A stretch of DNA of 64,000 bases from an uncultured Thermomicrobia bacterium (GTDB lineage: Bacteria; Chloroflexota; Chloroflexia; Thermomicrobiales; JALYUS01): positions 1 to 64,000 of the forward strand of contig CALBSO010000050.1 in the NCBI GenBank assembly GCA_937968015.1, given 5' to 3'. The stretch's first letter is position 1. Every line of letters starts with the position of its first letter. Positions 8,250 through 16,659 of the stretch are shown piece after piece. The notes beneath the pieces are model-generated. The model ran no database searches and was not told where the DNA came from. It saw only the letters and a program-made list of their open reading frames with translations. A program made the translations under genes and the position numbers.

Positions 8250-10031
8250 TTATCCCGCCCATTCGCGGGCGGTGGGAGTGTTCGGCATCGGGCCACCGCC
8301 GGCGTCGAGCCAGCCCTGGGCGATGAGGGCTTCGTTGCCGACGAGGCCGAACCAGACGGCGTCCCCGTGCAGTTCGAGGCGGCCGCGCTCGAAGTATTGG
8401 ACGGTGAGGCCGTTTTCCGTCAGAGCGCCGGTGCGCGCCATGCCGAGGAACACAAGCCCACCCGCCTGCTGCCATGCGGCGCGGAAGGCTTGCGCCACCG
8501 CGTGCCCGGTCGTGGGGAACCAGAAGGCGTCCGGGGCGGCGGGGGCCGATTCGGGAGCGGCGGGGCCACTCGGTGTGCCCGTTTTCGGGTCCAGCCAGCC
8601 TTTCACCTGTAAAAGATCGTTGACGATCAGGGCGGCGTCCACATGCGCGGGCTGGCCGCTCGTGGCGGGGCGGACGATCAAGCGGCCGCGCTCGAAATCC
8701 TGCGTGCGATACCAGAGGCCGTCCGCCGGATCGCGCCGGGCGTACTCGGCGGTACGCGGCAGGCCGAGCGTCGTCATCCCGCCGAGGCGCTCCCACGCGA
8801 CGCGGAGTTCGCTCTGCACGACATGGCCGGTCTGCGGAAAGACGAGCATGCCGGGTCCACTCGGGGCGGACGCGGTGACGTTCTTGGGGAAATATCGGTA
8901 GGCGCTGTAGTACGGCTCCTTCGGCACGAACCGCGTGCGCGCATCAATGCTTCTCCCGGTGCCATAAATCGGTATCTCCGTCGTGAGGAGGCCGTAGTGC
9001 TCGCCAGTCCAGTCATGGAGCATGTGCAGGTTCGCCACTTCGATATAGTCCTGCGAGAGCAGCCACGGCAAACCTTGCTGGAGGAAGGCGGCCTGCTGAT
9101 CCGGCGTCGTCTCCCAACCATACTCGGTGATCCAGAGTTTCTTGCTCGCGTCGCCCGCGTCCACCATCCGTTTGCGGACGGCCTGGATCGGCTCTGGGAT
9201 GATCGCGACAACCTGGCCGTTCGCGTTCGGCTTCATAATCGAACCGTATGGATGGAAGGAGATCGCGTCCCACGGGCGCTTGCTCGGCCCGTTTGTGTTG
9301 TCGCTGACGCCGTAGAGCCAGTCTACATAGAAGACGCCCGCGAGCGTATTGGCCGCGACAACCGCGCCGGGGTTGACGGCATGGATCTCATCGTAGAAGG
9401 GGCGAAGCCAGCGCAGGTAATCCGCCACCTCGTGCCCCATATAGGTCCAGAGTTCCGGCTCATTCCAGAATTCCCAGAGGCGAATGAACGGGTAGCGCGT
9501 GGCGACGGTGCGGACGGCAGCGCGAAAGTCCGGCTCGGCGTCGGGCCGGATGCCACAGGTGAGCCGCTCTTTATCGAACTCCTGCTGCGCCTTCGTACAC
9601 GCCGCGCTGTCCGGGCTAGCCCAGGCGGGCGCGGAGACGAACGAGGCGATCACCTCGATATTCTCGGCAGCGAGACGGTTCAGGACGCGGTCGAACTGCG
9701 CGAAGTCGTACTGCCCCGGTTGCGGCTCGAAGGTCTTCCAATCGAGGGAGAGACGGACGTTGGTGATGCCAAGTTGATGGTAATAGGCCATGAACTCGTC
9801 GAGGTGCGAGTCGAGCCACCACATATGTCCGGCGATGCCGAACTTCAGGCGATTCGCGTCCGGCGCGTGCCAGATACCGAAGGGCTGAGGATTGAGGGCT
9901 GAGGACTGAGGAGCGGGAACCGAGGAATCATCGGCGAGGACGGTTACTGACGGGAGTGACAGGCGAGCGCAGAGAAGCATGAGGAACAAAGCCGTTACGG
10001 CCCGCCAGGTGCGTCGTTGTCGTTCGGTCAC
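8250..10031 (-). CDS. secreted clan GH-A glycoside hydrolase with C-terminal repeats
   Basis: A 593-residue exported protein. A signal peptide spans about residues 10-33 (AVTALFLMLLCARLSLPSV). The catalytic (beta/alpha)8 barrel covers about 60-390, with the acid/base glutamate E191 in FWNEPE and the nucleophile E303 in WITEYGW, the clan GH-A arrangement (GH5/GH39-like). Two tandem repeats follow at about 400-490 and 515-590, each with F-P-x-T-G-H, a Trp-x-x-x-GG segment and YFERGRL; these resemble LGFP-type cell-envelope modules. The start is a GTG with a modest AAAGG site. Residues 39-51 are encoded by a heptamer repeat (9882-9909) in the linker between signal and barrel. The polysaccharide substrate is unknown. 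Confidence 0.87.
   Translation of the reverse strand: MTERQRRTWRAVTALFLMLLCARLSLPSVTVLADDSSVPAPQSSALNPQPFGIWHAPDANRLKFGIAGHMWWLDSHLDEFMAYYHQLGITNVRLSLDWKTFEPQPGQYDFAQFDRVLNRLAAENIEVIASFVSAPAWASPDSAACTKAQQEFDKERLTCGIRPDAEPDFRAAVRTVATRYPFIRLWEFWNEPELWTYMGHEVADYLRWLRPFYDEIHAVNPGAVVAANTLAGVFYVDWLYGVSDNTNGPSKRPWDAISFHPYGSIMKPNANGQVVAIIPEPIQAVRKRMVDAGDASKKLWITEYGWETTPDQQAAFLQQGLPWLLSQDYIEVANLHMLHDWTGEHYGLLTTEIPIYGTGRSIDARTRFVPKEPYYSAYRYFPKNVTASAPSGPGMLVFPQTGHVVQSELRVAWERLGGMTTLGLPRTAEYARRDPADGLWYRTQDFERGRLIVRPATSGQPAHVDAALIVNDLLQVKGWLDPKTGTPSGPAAPESAPAAPDAFWFPTTGHAVAQAFRAAWQQAGGLVFLGMARTGALTENGLTVQYFERGRLELHGDAVWFGLVGNEALIAQGWLDAGGGPMPNTPTAREWAG
9882..9909. repeat. heptamer array, GGNNTGA units, inside the glycosidase gene
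   Basis: Four consecutive 7-base units GGGCTGA, GGATTGA, GGGCTGA and GGACTGA. Translated on the minus strand they give a PQSSALNPQP linker without breaking the frame. Confidence 0.75.
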
Positions 10032-10132
10032 GGAGGATGCCTTTCAAGCAATCAGCAATGTGCAAAGGGTGATCTATCCGCATCCGTTCTGTCTAACGAA
10101 CGAGCAGCAGGAATGTTGCGGGTTCGCGATCT

Positions 10133-11839
10133 TCAGCCCTCATCCCGCCCAGAGGGCGCCCGGAGTCCTGCTATTGTCATACCAACGGCGATCTGGTTCG
10201 GGTCGGTGATGACTTCGATCAGCGCGGGGCGCTTCAGTGCGAGGGCGTGTTCGAGCGCGGGGGCGAAATCGCGGCTATTGATGATGCGTGTGCCATGCGC
10301 GCCGAGCGATGCGGCGAAGCGGGCGAAATCCACCGGGCCGAGGGTGGTCGCGCTCACCCGGCCGGGGAACTCACGCTCCTGGTGCATGCGGATCGTGCCG
10401 TACGAGCAGTTGTTGAAGACGAGCGCGATCACCGGTAGATTGCAGCGTACCGCCGTCTCCAACTCATTGCCGGTCATCAGGAAGCCGCCATCCCCCGCGA
10501 CGGCGAGGATAGGCACGCCGGGCCGGGCAAGCGCCGCGCCGACGGCAGCAGGCATCGCGTAACCCATTGCGCCACTCGTCGGGCCGAGGAAGGCGCCGGG
10601 GAGGGAAAATCGGTGATACCGCCCGAACCAGCCCCAGAAGTTGCCTGCGTCGCCGGTGATGACGGCCTCCGGTGGCAGGAGGCGCGCGAGGTCCGCCATG
10701 ATCGTGGTCGGGTCTACCGAGGACTGAGGACGAAGGACGAAGGACTGAGTGGTTTCGGGAATCGTCGTTGCGGCTTCGAAGATGGCGCGGTCGCGTGCGG
10801 CGGCAGCGCGGCGTGCATCGCGTTTCGGGTCGGGATGCTTGGTGAGGGCGGAGTGCATCGCCGAAAGGGCTTCTTTCGCGTCCGAGACGATGCCGAGAGT
10901 GATGGAGTTGTTGACGCCGACGACACCGGCGTCAATGTCTATATGGATCACTTGCGTCTGCGGTGCGGGGATCGTGTACGCGCCGGTCGTGAACTCCGAG
11001 AGGCGCGTGCCGAGCGCGAGGAGGACATCCGCCGCCCGCAACCGCTCGCGGACACAGGATGGCGCGCCGAGGCCCATGCTGCCGAGAAAGAGCGGATGAT
11101 TGTTCGGGAAGGCGTGGTAACGGCGGAATCCGGCAATCACCGGAATGCTTGTCTCCTCCGCGAACCGAACGAGGTCATCCGTCGCACCGGCGCGAAGCAG
11201 GCCGCCGCCGACAAGGATGACGGGCCGCTCGGCGGTGAGCAACAGATCAACGGCGTGCGCGGCGTCGCTGGCAGTCGGCGCGGGGCGGGGAGCGATGGCG
11301 GGCACACGGAAGTGGTCGGGGGTGAAGTCGCATTCGGCATTCAGCACATCAGTCGGCACAGCGAGGAGCACGGGGCCAGGTCGTCCACCGATCGCGCGGC
11401 GGATCGCTTCATGGATGAGGGCGGGGAGGCGATCGGTGCGCTCGACCTCGACGGTCCATTTGACGATGTGCGCGAAGAACGGGGCGAGTTCGACCTCCTG
11501 AAATGCTTCTTTGCTGCGATGCGGCGTCTCCACCTGCCCGATCAGCGCGATGAGCGGTGTCGAATCCTGGTACGCGGTGTGGAGGGCAATCGCCATGTTC
11601 GCCGAGCCGACGCCGCGCGTGCCCATGCAGAGGGCGGGCGTGCCGGTCAGTTTGCCGACCGCCTCCGCCATGAACGCCGCGCCGCTCTCGTGCCGTGTCG
11701 CGACGAGCGCGATCGCGGGTTCATCGTAGAGCGCATCGAGCACGGAAAGGAAACTCTCACCCGGCACGGTGAAGGCGTGCCGCACACCCTCGCGCTTCAA
11801 TTGCTCGACTACCGCTCGTGCGCCCGTCATTCGCGTCAT
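10133..11839 (-). CDS. thiamine-diphosphate-dependent enzyme, acetolactate synthase large-subunit family
   Basis: The 568-residue enzyme belongs to the acetolactate synthase/glyoxylate carboligase/oxalyl-CoA decarboxylase superfamily. The N-terminal domain has the catalytic glutamate in ATRHESGAAFMAEA and the glycine-rich ARGVGS-like MGTRGVGSANMA. The C-terminal ThDP site is AGDGGFLMTGNELETA...VFNN. ATG 11839 is preceded by GGGAGGGG at good distance. It stands alone, without an IlvH small subunit, so its role need not be branched-chain amino acid synthesis. An in-frame heptamer array (10719-10746) encodes an SFVLRPQSSVD insertion between the middle and C-terminal domains. Confidence 0.9.
   Translation of the reverse strand: MTRMTGARAVVEQLKREGVRHAFTVPGESFLSVLDALYDEPAIALVATRHESGAAFMAEAVGKLTGTPALCMGTRGVGSANMAIALHTAYQDSTPLIALIGQVETPHRSKEAFQEVELAPFFAHIVKWTVEVERTDRLPALIHEAIRRAIGGRPGPVLLAVPTDVLNAECDFTPDHFRVPAIAPRPAPTASDAAHAVDLLLTAERPVILVGGGLLRAGATDDLVRFAEETSIPVIAGFRRYHAFPNNHPLFLGSMGLGAPSCVRERLRAADVLLALGTRLSEFTTGAYTIPAPQTQVIHIDIDAGVVGVNNSITLGIVSDAKEALSAMHSALTKHPDPKRDARRAAAARDRAIFEAATTIPETTQSFVLRPQSSVDPTTIMADLARLLPPEAVITGDAGNFWGWFGRYHRFSLPGAFLGPTSGAMGYAMPAAVGAALARPGVPILAVAGDGGFLMTGNELETAVRCNLPVIALVFNNCSYGTIRMHQEREFPGRVSATTLGPVDFARFAASLGAHGTRIINSRDFAPALEHALALKRPALIEVITDPNQIAVGMTIAGLRAPSGRDEG
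10719..10746. repeat. heptamer array, (G/A)AGGAC(T/G) units, inside a thiamine-diphosphate enzyme gene
   Basis: Four 7-base units GAGGACT, GAGGACG, AAGGACG and AAGGACT in frame. The encoded PQSS peptide is the same type as in the glycosidase linker, though the two proteins are unrelated. Confidence 0.75.
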
Positions 11840-11897
11840 GCTTGTCCCCTCCCGATGGTGGTATTGCCGACAAGACGGCAATCATCGCATAGTGGGC

Positions 11898-11918
11898 GAG
11901 CAGCAGGCAGCAAGCAGC
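11898..11918. repeat. heptamer array, (G/A)(A/G)GCAGC units
   Basis: Three 7-base units GAGCAGC, AGGCAGC and AAGCAGC in the divergent promoter region between the thiamine-diphosphate enzyme and the TPM-domain gene. Confidence 0.6.
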
Positions 11919-12054
11919 AGGGAGGGCGGGATGCAACACGGGACGCGGCAACTGCGTATCTGTGTGACAGGCGTGGTACGATATACTGTGACGCCGTTCC
12001 ATAACCGCGTCCATCAGCCGGTGGTTGAGTAAACCGGAGAAGGAGATACCAATC

Positions 12055-13071
12055 ATGCGAGACCTTTTGTGGCCATGGCGCGCCAGACGACCGTGGGGTA
12101 TTGCTGCCGTGTTGCTCACGCTCTTTGTCGTCGTCGGTAGCGCCCTGCCCGCGCTCGCCGCCGGTGCGGTGCAGGACGACGGGAATCTGTTCTCGGCCAG
12201 TGCGCGCACGAACGCGGAGAACAAGATCGCCCAGATTCAGCGCGATACGGGCAAGACCATCGCGGTGAAGACCGTGCCGAACCTCGGTGGCAAGGACATC
12301 AGCGCCGCCGCCGATCAGTACGCGCAGCAGCAGAAACTGAACGGCGTGCTGATCTACGCCGCGCGAGACGAGAAGAAACTGCAACTCAAAGTCGGCGTTA
12401 ATACCCGTGCGGCGGTCACGACAGCCGAGGAGACGGCGATCCGCGACCAGATGACGAAAAGTTTCGCAGCGAACGACTTTGATGGTGGCCTGCTGACGGC
12501 GATTGATCGCCTCGGCGTTGATCTCCGCGCCGCGCCGCCCGCGCGGAATGGATCGTCCCAACCCGCCGGCGCTCCGGCCACGGCGACAACCAAGAGTAGT
12601 TCCAGTTTCCCGATACTGCTCATCGTGCTGCTCGTCGTTGTGCTCATCGCGGTCGTGCTGATGGTCGTCCTGCGGCGTAACCGTACGCCGAGCGCCCCGG
12701 CCGGTGGCTACAATTCCGGCCCCGGCTACCCGCAGCAGGGTGGCTACGGCCCCGGCTATGGCCCCGGTTATGGGCAGCCATCCGGCGGTGGCGGTAATGT
12801 TGCTGGCAGTGTCATTGGCGGCGTGGCGGGCGGGATCGGCGGCGCGATCATCGGCAACGCGATCTACGATCACTTCCGCGACGACAACCAGGATAACCGC
12901 GATCAGGTGGGCGCCGGTAATTACAATGATCCGCAACTCGGCAACGATCAGGGCCGCATGGACGACTCGCCCGCTGACAGCGGCAGTTGGGACACCGGCG
13001 GCGGGAGCGATCCCGGCGCGGGCGATTGGGGCAGTAGCGACTCCGGCGGTGGCGACCCCGGCAGCAACTGA
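12055..13071 (+). CDS. TPM-domain (YgcG/TLP18.3) membrane-anchored protein
   Basis: The 338-residue protein has an N-terminal signal segment (about 15-36, IAAVLLTLFVVVGSALPALAA). A TPM domain follows at about 38-150 (VQDDGNLFS, TGKTIAVKTVPNLGG, then FDGGLLTAIDRL). A linker and a single membrane helix come next (about 182-205, FPILLIVLLVVVLIAVVLMVVL), and then a Gly/Tyr/Pro-rich and acidic tail with a glycine-zipper stretch GSVIGGVAGGIGGAIIGNA. TPM proteins act at membranes in envelope maintenance or photosystem repair; no enzymatic role is certain. ATG 12055 follows GAGAAGGAG. A TACGATATACT-like -10 lies near 11977. It is a single-gene unit. Confidence 0.85.
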   Translation: MRDLLWPWRARRPWGIAAVLLTLFVVVGSALPALAAGAVQDDGNLFSASARTNAENKIAQIQRDTGKTIAVKTVPNLGGKDISAAADQYAQQQKLNGVLIYAARDEKKLQLKVGVNTRAAVTTAEETAIRDQMTKSFAANDFDGGLLTAIDRLGVDLRAAPPARNGSSQPAGAPATATTKSSSSFPILLIVLLVVVLIAVVLMVVLRRNRTPSAPAGGYNSGPGYPQQGGYGPGYGPGYGQPSGGGGNVAGSVIGGVAGGIGGAIIGNAIYDHFRDDNQDNRDQVGAGNYNDPQLGNDQGRMDDSPADSGSWDTGGGSDPGAGDWGSSDSGGGDPGSN

Positions 13072-13080
13072 GAAGCAACC

Positions 13081-13131
13081 AGTAACGAGTAACGAGTAGC
13101 GAGGGGTTGCCCGTACTCGTTACTCGTTACT
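13081..13131. terminator. bidirectional terminator built from GAGTAAC heptamers
   Basis: Perfect 18-bp arms (13081-13098 and 13114-13131) with a 15-base loop, between convergent genes. Each arm consists of tandem heptamers GTAACGA/TCGTTAC. The right arm contains the TAA stop of the phosphomannomutase gene (13127-13129). No U-run follows, so terminator activity is inferred from position and stem strength. Confidence 0.65.
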
Positions 13132-14497
13132 CATACATCGGCTCGCCGGAGCGGACGAGTTTCAGCACTTCGTGGGTCTGTTTCTCTAATAGGTCCGGCG
13201 TATCCGCCTCGATGTTCAGGCGCAGAAGCGGCTGAGTGTTCGAGGGGCGCAGGTTGAACCACCAATCCGGGAAGTTGACGGTCAGGCCGTCGAGGTGGTC
13301 GAGGTGCGCGCCGGGCTGATCGCGGTAATGTGTCTCCACCTTCCGCTCCGTCGCACGCACGTTGCGCACTTCGGAGTTAATCTCGCCGGAGCGGACGCGA
13401 TGGTCGAGCGGCGCGAGTGCCTGTGAGAGCGGAACATTCTCGACTGAGAGGGCATCGAGGGCGGAGAGAAGCGCGATCAGGCCGCTGTCCGCGTACCAGT
13501 TGTCGCGGAAGTAGAAGTGACCGGAGTGCTCGCCGCCGAAGATCGCATCCTGCTCGCGCATTACCTGCTTGATGAAAGAGTGGCCGACACGGGCGCGAAT
13601 CGGCTTGCCGCCCGCCTTCTCGACTGCCTCCGGGACGCCGCGCGAGCAGATCAGGTTATAGACAACCGCCGCGCCGGGATGATGCCGCAAGAGCGCGGTC
13701 GCGACGAGCGCGGTCGTCATATCGCCACCGACGAACTCGCCCTGCTCGGTGACAAGGAACACCCGATCCGCGTCGCCATCGAAGGCCGCGCCAAGATCCG
13801 CCTGCTCCGCGATGACACGCGCCTTCAGGTCGGCGATGTTCTCCTGCTCCAGCGGGTTGGCGTCGTGGTGCGGGAAGGTGCCGTCTAACTCGAAGTACAT
13901 CGGGATGAGCGTTACCCGCGGCAGTTTGCTGAAGACGCGGGGGAGGACTTTGCCCGCCATGCCGTTGCCCGCGTCCACGACGAGTTTGAGGGGCCGGATA
14001 CTCGTGGCATCAATAAAGGTCAGGCAATGCGCGGCGAAATCGTCCAGCACTTTGCGCTCGGTGACACTGCCAGTGCGCGCGGCGGGCGGGAGGTTGCCGG
14101 AGAGAACCATGTCGCGGATGGCGAGCAGGCCCGTTTCGTCTGAGACGGGGATCGCATTCGCGCGGCACATCTTGACGCCGTTGTACCCGGCGGGGTTGTG
14201 CGAGGCGGTGACCATCACGCCGCTCTCGTAGCCGTACTTGCCGACCGAGAAGTAGAGGGCGTCCGACGAGACCGCGCCGATGTCCACAACATCCGCGCCC
14301 GCGGCAGTGATGCCCCGGATGAGGGCGGCGGCGATCTCCGGCGATGAGACGCGCATATCCCGCCCGACACAGACTTGCCCGACGCCGAGCACGGACGGGA
14401 TCGCACGCCCGATTTGCTCCGCCTCTTCCGGCCCCCATTCCTCGGGCACGAGGCCGCGCACATCGTATGCCTTGAAGAGCGCCGGATTCATCGCCAT
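13127..14497 (-). CDS. manB: phosphomannomutase/phosphoglucomutase
   Basis: The 456-residue enzyme interconverts hexose 1- and 6-phosphates, feeding GDP-mannose and exopolysaccharide synthesis. The four-domain alpha-D-phosphohexomutase layout is complete. The catalytic phosphoserine is S99 in VTASHNPAGYNG, the Mg loop is DGDADR at 240-245, the sugar-specificity loop is GGEHSGH at 321-327, and the phosphate loop is RPSNTQPLLRL near the C-terminus. The GEHSGH motif favours the PMM/PGM (AlgC/ManB) branch over GlmM. ATG 14497 follows GGGAGGG. The stop codon lies inside a heptamer repeat arm, so the last residues may have been set by repeat insertion. Confidence 0.93.
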   Translation of the reverse strand: MAMNPALFKAYDVRGLVPEEWGPEEAEQIGRAIPSVLGVGQVCVGRDMRVSSPEIAAALIRGITAAGADVVDIGAVSSDALYFSVGKYGYESGVMVTASHNPAGYNGVKMCRANAIPVSDETGLLAIRDMVLSGNLPPAARTGSVTERKVLDDFAAHCLTFIDATSIRPLKLVVDAGNGMAGKVLPRVFSKLPRVTLIPMYFELDGTFPHHDANPLEQENIADLKARVIAEQADLGAAFDGDADRVFLVTEQGEFVGGDMTTALVATALLRHHPGAAVVYNLICSRGVPEAVEKAGGKPIRARVGHSFIKQVMREQDAIFGGEHSGHFYFRDNWYADSGLIALLSALDALSVENVPLSQALAPLDHRVRSGEINSEVRNVRATERKVETHYRDQPGAHLDHLDGLTVNFPDWWFNLRPSNTQPLLRLNIEADTPDLLEKQTHEVLKLVRSGEPMYE

Positions 14498-14728
14498 GCG
14501 TCTATTCCCTCCCTGTCATTCCCGCACACCTGCCTGGTAGTGTATCGCACGCTTCCTGCCAGACGCGACGGACCGAGCGATAGAACCAGAGAGGCACGAA
14601 GACAAAAAGAGACGATCGCAGGTTACGCCGATGGTGGCAGCAGGTCTCGCGACGTGCCCTCGGCGCGGATCATATGATGCGCGTTGCCTCTCTCAGCGTG
14701 GAGTGTCGTAGAAGCGCCAGCCCACCCC
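14498..14728. other. intergenic region without a gene
   Basis: Holds a degenerate AACCAGAGAGGCACGAAGAC word near 14584-14603 that may be a remnant of the CACAGAG repeat type. No tRNA, ORF or clear hairpin was seen. Confidence 0.35.
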
Positions 14729-15637
14729 TCATCGCCGCGCGATGGGACGCAGGGTGTCATCGTCGTTGATCAGCAGGCGGGCAGTCAGCCATTTGACGGT
14801 GACGAGGATAGCAAATGAGACACAGACGAGCACGGCGGACATCGCGAGCGCCGTATCGAAATGTGACGCCTGCTCCTCCTGAAAAATGGCGAGCGGGATC
14901 GTCTGCGTGATACCCTGACGGTTCCCCGCAAAGAAGATCGTTGCCCCAAACTCCCCCAAGGCGCGCGACCACATCATCACCACTCCGCCAAGGAGCGACG
15001 GAAAGGCGAGCGGCAAGGTGATCCGCGTGAAGGTGTACCATGACGAACTGCCGAAAGTCGCCGCGACCATCTCTAACTCTCGATCCACCCCCGCGAAGCC
15101 CGCCTTCGCCGCCTTGATGTAGAAGGGCGCGGCGACGAAACATTGCGCGAGGATGACCGCGACCGTCGTGAAGGGAAGCGTGATGCCGAGCGCCTCCAGT
15201 GGCCCGCCGAGCAGCCCCCGCCGCCCGAAGGCAATCAGCAAGCCAAGCCCCGCTACCGAGGGCGGCAGCACCATTGGCAGATCAATGATCGAGTCGAGCA
15301 GACCGTAGCCGGGAAAGCGATACCGTGCCAGCAGGTAAGCGACAGGCGTGCCGAGCAACACAGTCGCCCCCAGCGCGATCGCGGTGGTGATGAGGCTGAG
15401 GCGCAAGGCATCCCGCACAAGGGGGAGACGAAGTGCGGCAAAGAGCGCGCCGTGTGGCAGCGACTTCCAGAAGATCGCGTACAACGGCAACAGCAAGAGC
15501 AGCAAGAACGCCACTGAGCAAACGGCGAGGAACACGAACTGCACCGAGGCGCCGCGTCGCGCGACGCGGCGCCTCCGAGGAAGCCGCGCATGCTCCTCCG
15601 GCTCGCGTGTTTCCGTGGGCTGTTCGAGCACTCTCAT
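14729..15637 (-). CDS. modB: molybdate ABC transporter permease ModB
   Basis: A 302-residue inner-membrane permease with about six hydrophobic segments after a basic N-terminal tail. The EAA-type loop that docks the ATPase is recognisable around ELEMVAATFGSSSWYTFTRITLPLAFPS (the stretch from E-L-E-M to P-S at about 192-220). PVAYLLARYRFPG and DLPMVLPPSVAGLGLL are typical of ModB/CysT-type permeases. It follows modA by 68 bases on the same strand and should form the membrane channel for molybdate or tungstate. No modC ATPase is in the window. The N-terminal tail holds a perfect 30-bp DNA palindrome (15546-15575) encoding the Arg-rich RRRRVARRGA. Confidence 0.9.
   Translation of the reverse strand: MRVLEQPTETREPEEHARLPRRRRVARRGASVQFVFLAVCSVAFLLLLLLPLYAIFWKSLPHGALFAALRLPLVRDALRLSLITTAIALGATVLLGTPVAYLLARYRFPGYGLLDSIIDLPMVLPPSVAGLGLLIAFGRRGLLGGPLEALGITLPFTTVAVILAQCFVAAPFYIKAAKAGFAGVDRELEMVAATFGSSSWYTFTRITLPLAFPSLLGGVVMMWSRALGEFGATIFFAGNRQGITQTIPLAIFQEEQASHFDTALAMSAVLVCVSFAILVTVKWLTARLLINDDDTLRPIARR
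15546..15575. repeat. perfect 30-bp palindrome inside modB
   Basis: Two 15-base arms, GAGGCGCCGCGTCGC and its exact reverse complement, with no loop. It lies in the codons for the basic cytoplasmic tail, before the first membrane segment. No second copy was found in the window. Confidence 0.8.
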
Positions 15638-15705
15638 TCGCTGATTCCGACTTCCTCACCGATCGAATGGGCAGCGCGGGCTACCTGAGTATCCCCTCGA
15701 TTCTC

Positions 15706-16539
15706 TCACATGCCGGGCGCGAAGCCGTATTTTTGCAGGATCGCCTGACCGTCCGCGGAGAGCAGGAAATCTACGAACTGCTGGCCGAGCGCGGCCTGCT
15801 TCGCGCCCTTGACGACGGCGACGGGATAGGTCGCAATGACATTCTGCGCGTCCGGAATCTCGATGAGCGTCAGTTTGTCTTTCACGGCTTGCGCGTCCGT
15901 CGTGTAGACGACCCCTGCGTCCGCCTCGCCGAGGATGACTTTCTGGACGACCGCCTTGACGTTGTCCTCCCGCGAGACGATGTTCTTGTTCACCGCCGCC
16001 TTGAAGTCCGGTCCGTAGTCCGGCAACATGCTGAAGTTGTCGAGTGCCTGCTGCGTATACTTGCCGACCGGCACGTCTTCCTGGGTCGTATCGAACTTGA
16101 CGCCCGGCTTCGCGAGGTCTTTCGGTGCCGTGATGCCCGCCTTGTTCTCCTTTGGCACGATGATGACAAGTTTATTTTTCACGAAGGTCCGCGGTGTCCC
16201 GGCGATCACGCCACTCTTGACGGCGTTCTCCATGTTGGGCTGATCGGCGGAAGCAAAGACATCCGCCGTCGCTCCCTGTGTCAGTTGGGTGACGAGCGTC
16301 GGTGAGCCAGCGAAGTTATACTGCACCGTTACGCCGGGATTCGTCTTCTCGAAGATGCCCTTGATCTCCATAAACGACTCTGTCAGCGAGGCCGCCGCGA
16401 AGACCGTCACCGTGCCATTTCCGCCGGTTGGCGGGCGTATGGGGACTGCGGTGCTCGTCGCGGCGCGGCCACCGCACGCGGCAAGGATGACGACGAGAAG
16501 CCAGAGGAACGATATGCCGCGCCGCGCATGATTGTGCAT
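15706..16539 (-). CDS. modA: molybdate-binding lipoprotein ModA
   Basis: A 277-residue extracytoplasmic substrate-binding protein. The N-terminal lipoprotein signal ends in VILAACGG at about 18-24. The mature domain starts VTVFAAASLTESF, then QYNFAGSPTLVTQLTQGATADVFASAD, the hallmark ModA oxyanion-binding segments. VGKYTQQAL and ADAGVVYTTDA complete the fold. It binds molybdate or tungstate and delivers it to ModB. The start has GGGAGG upstream. It is divergent from the padR gene with a dyad-rich 120-base region between them. A molybdenum enzyme (58.1 kb) is a plausible consumer. Confidence 0.93.
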   Translation of the reverse strand: MHNHARRGISFLWLLVVILAACGGRAATSTAVPIRPPTGGNGTVTVFAAASLTESFMEIKGIFEKTNPGVTVQYNFAGSPTLVTQLTQGATADVFASADQPNMENAVKSGVIAGTPRTFVKNKLVIIVPKENKAGITAPKDLAKPGVKFDTTQEDVPVGKYTQQALDNFSMLPDYGPDFKAAVNKNIVSREDNVKAVVQKVILGEADAGVVYTTDAQAVKDKLTLIEIPDAQNVIATYPVAVVKGAKQAALGQQFVDFLLSADGQAILQKYGFAPGM

Positions 16540-16606
16540 GATTGCCTCCCGCTGTGGTATATCGCTCGCTGCCGTTGTACACTGACCGGAGTACCATATG
16601 GCAATC

Positions 16607-16642
16607 TACATCATGGTGATATAGGTTGCAATGATGTATCAC
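16607..16642. promoter_or_regulatory. nested inverted repeats between modA and padR
   Basis: Two interleaved perfect dyads: TACATCAT (16607-16614) with ATGATGTA (16631-16638), and GTGATA (16616-16621) with TATCAC (16637-16642). They lie 18 bases before the padR ATG and upstream of modA, and fit an operator for the PadR protein or a molybdate regulator. Which protein binds is inference. Confidence 0.55.
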
Positions 16643-16659
16643 GACGCGAGGTATGTACC

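Noticed and set aside
9882..10746. Possible CRISPR-like array
   Set aside because: The direct repeats are 7 bases and contiguous without spacers, and no cas genes are present.
10613..12004. 463-codon frame antisense to the thiamine-diphosphate enzyme gene
   Set aside because: Antisense shadow without a ribosome site or motif.
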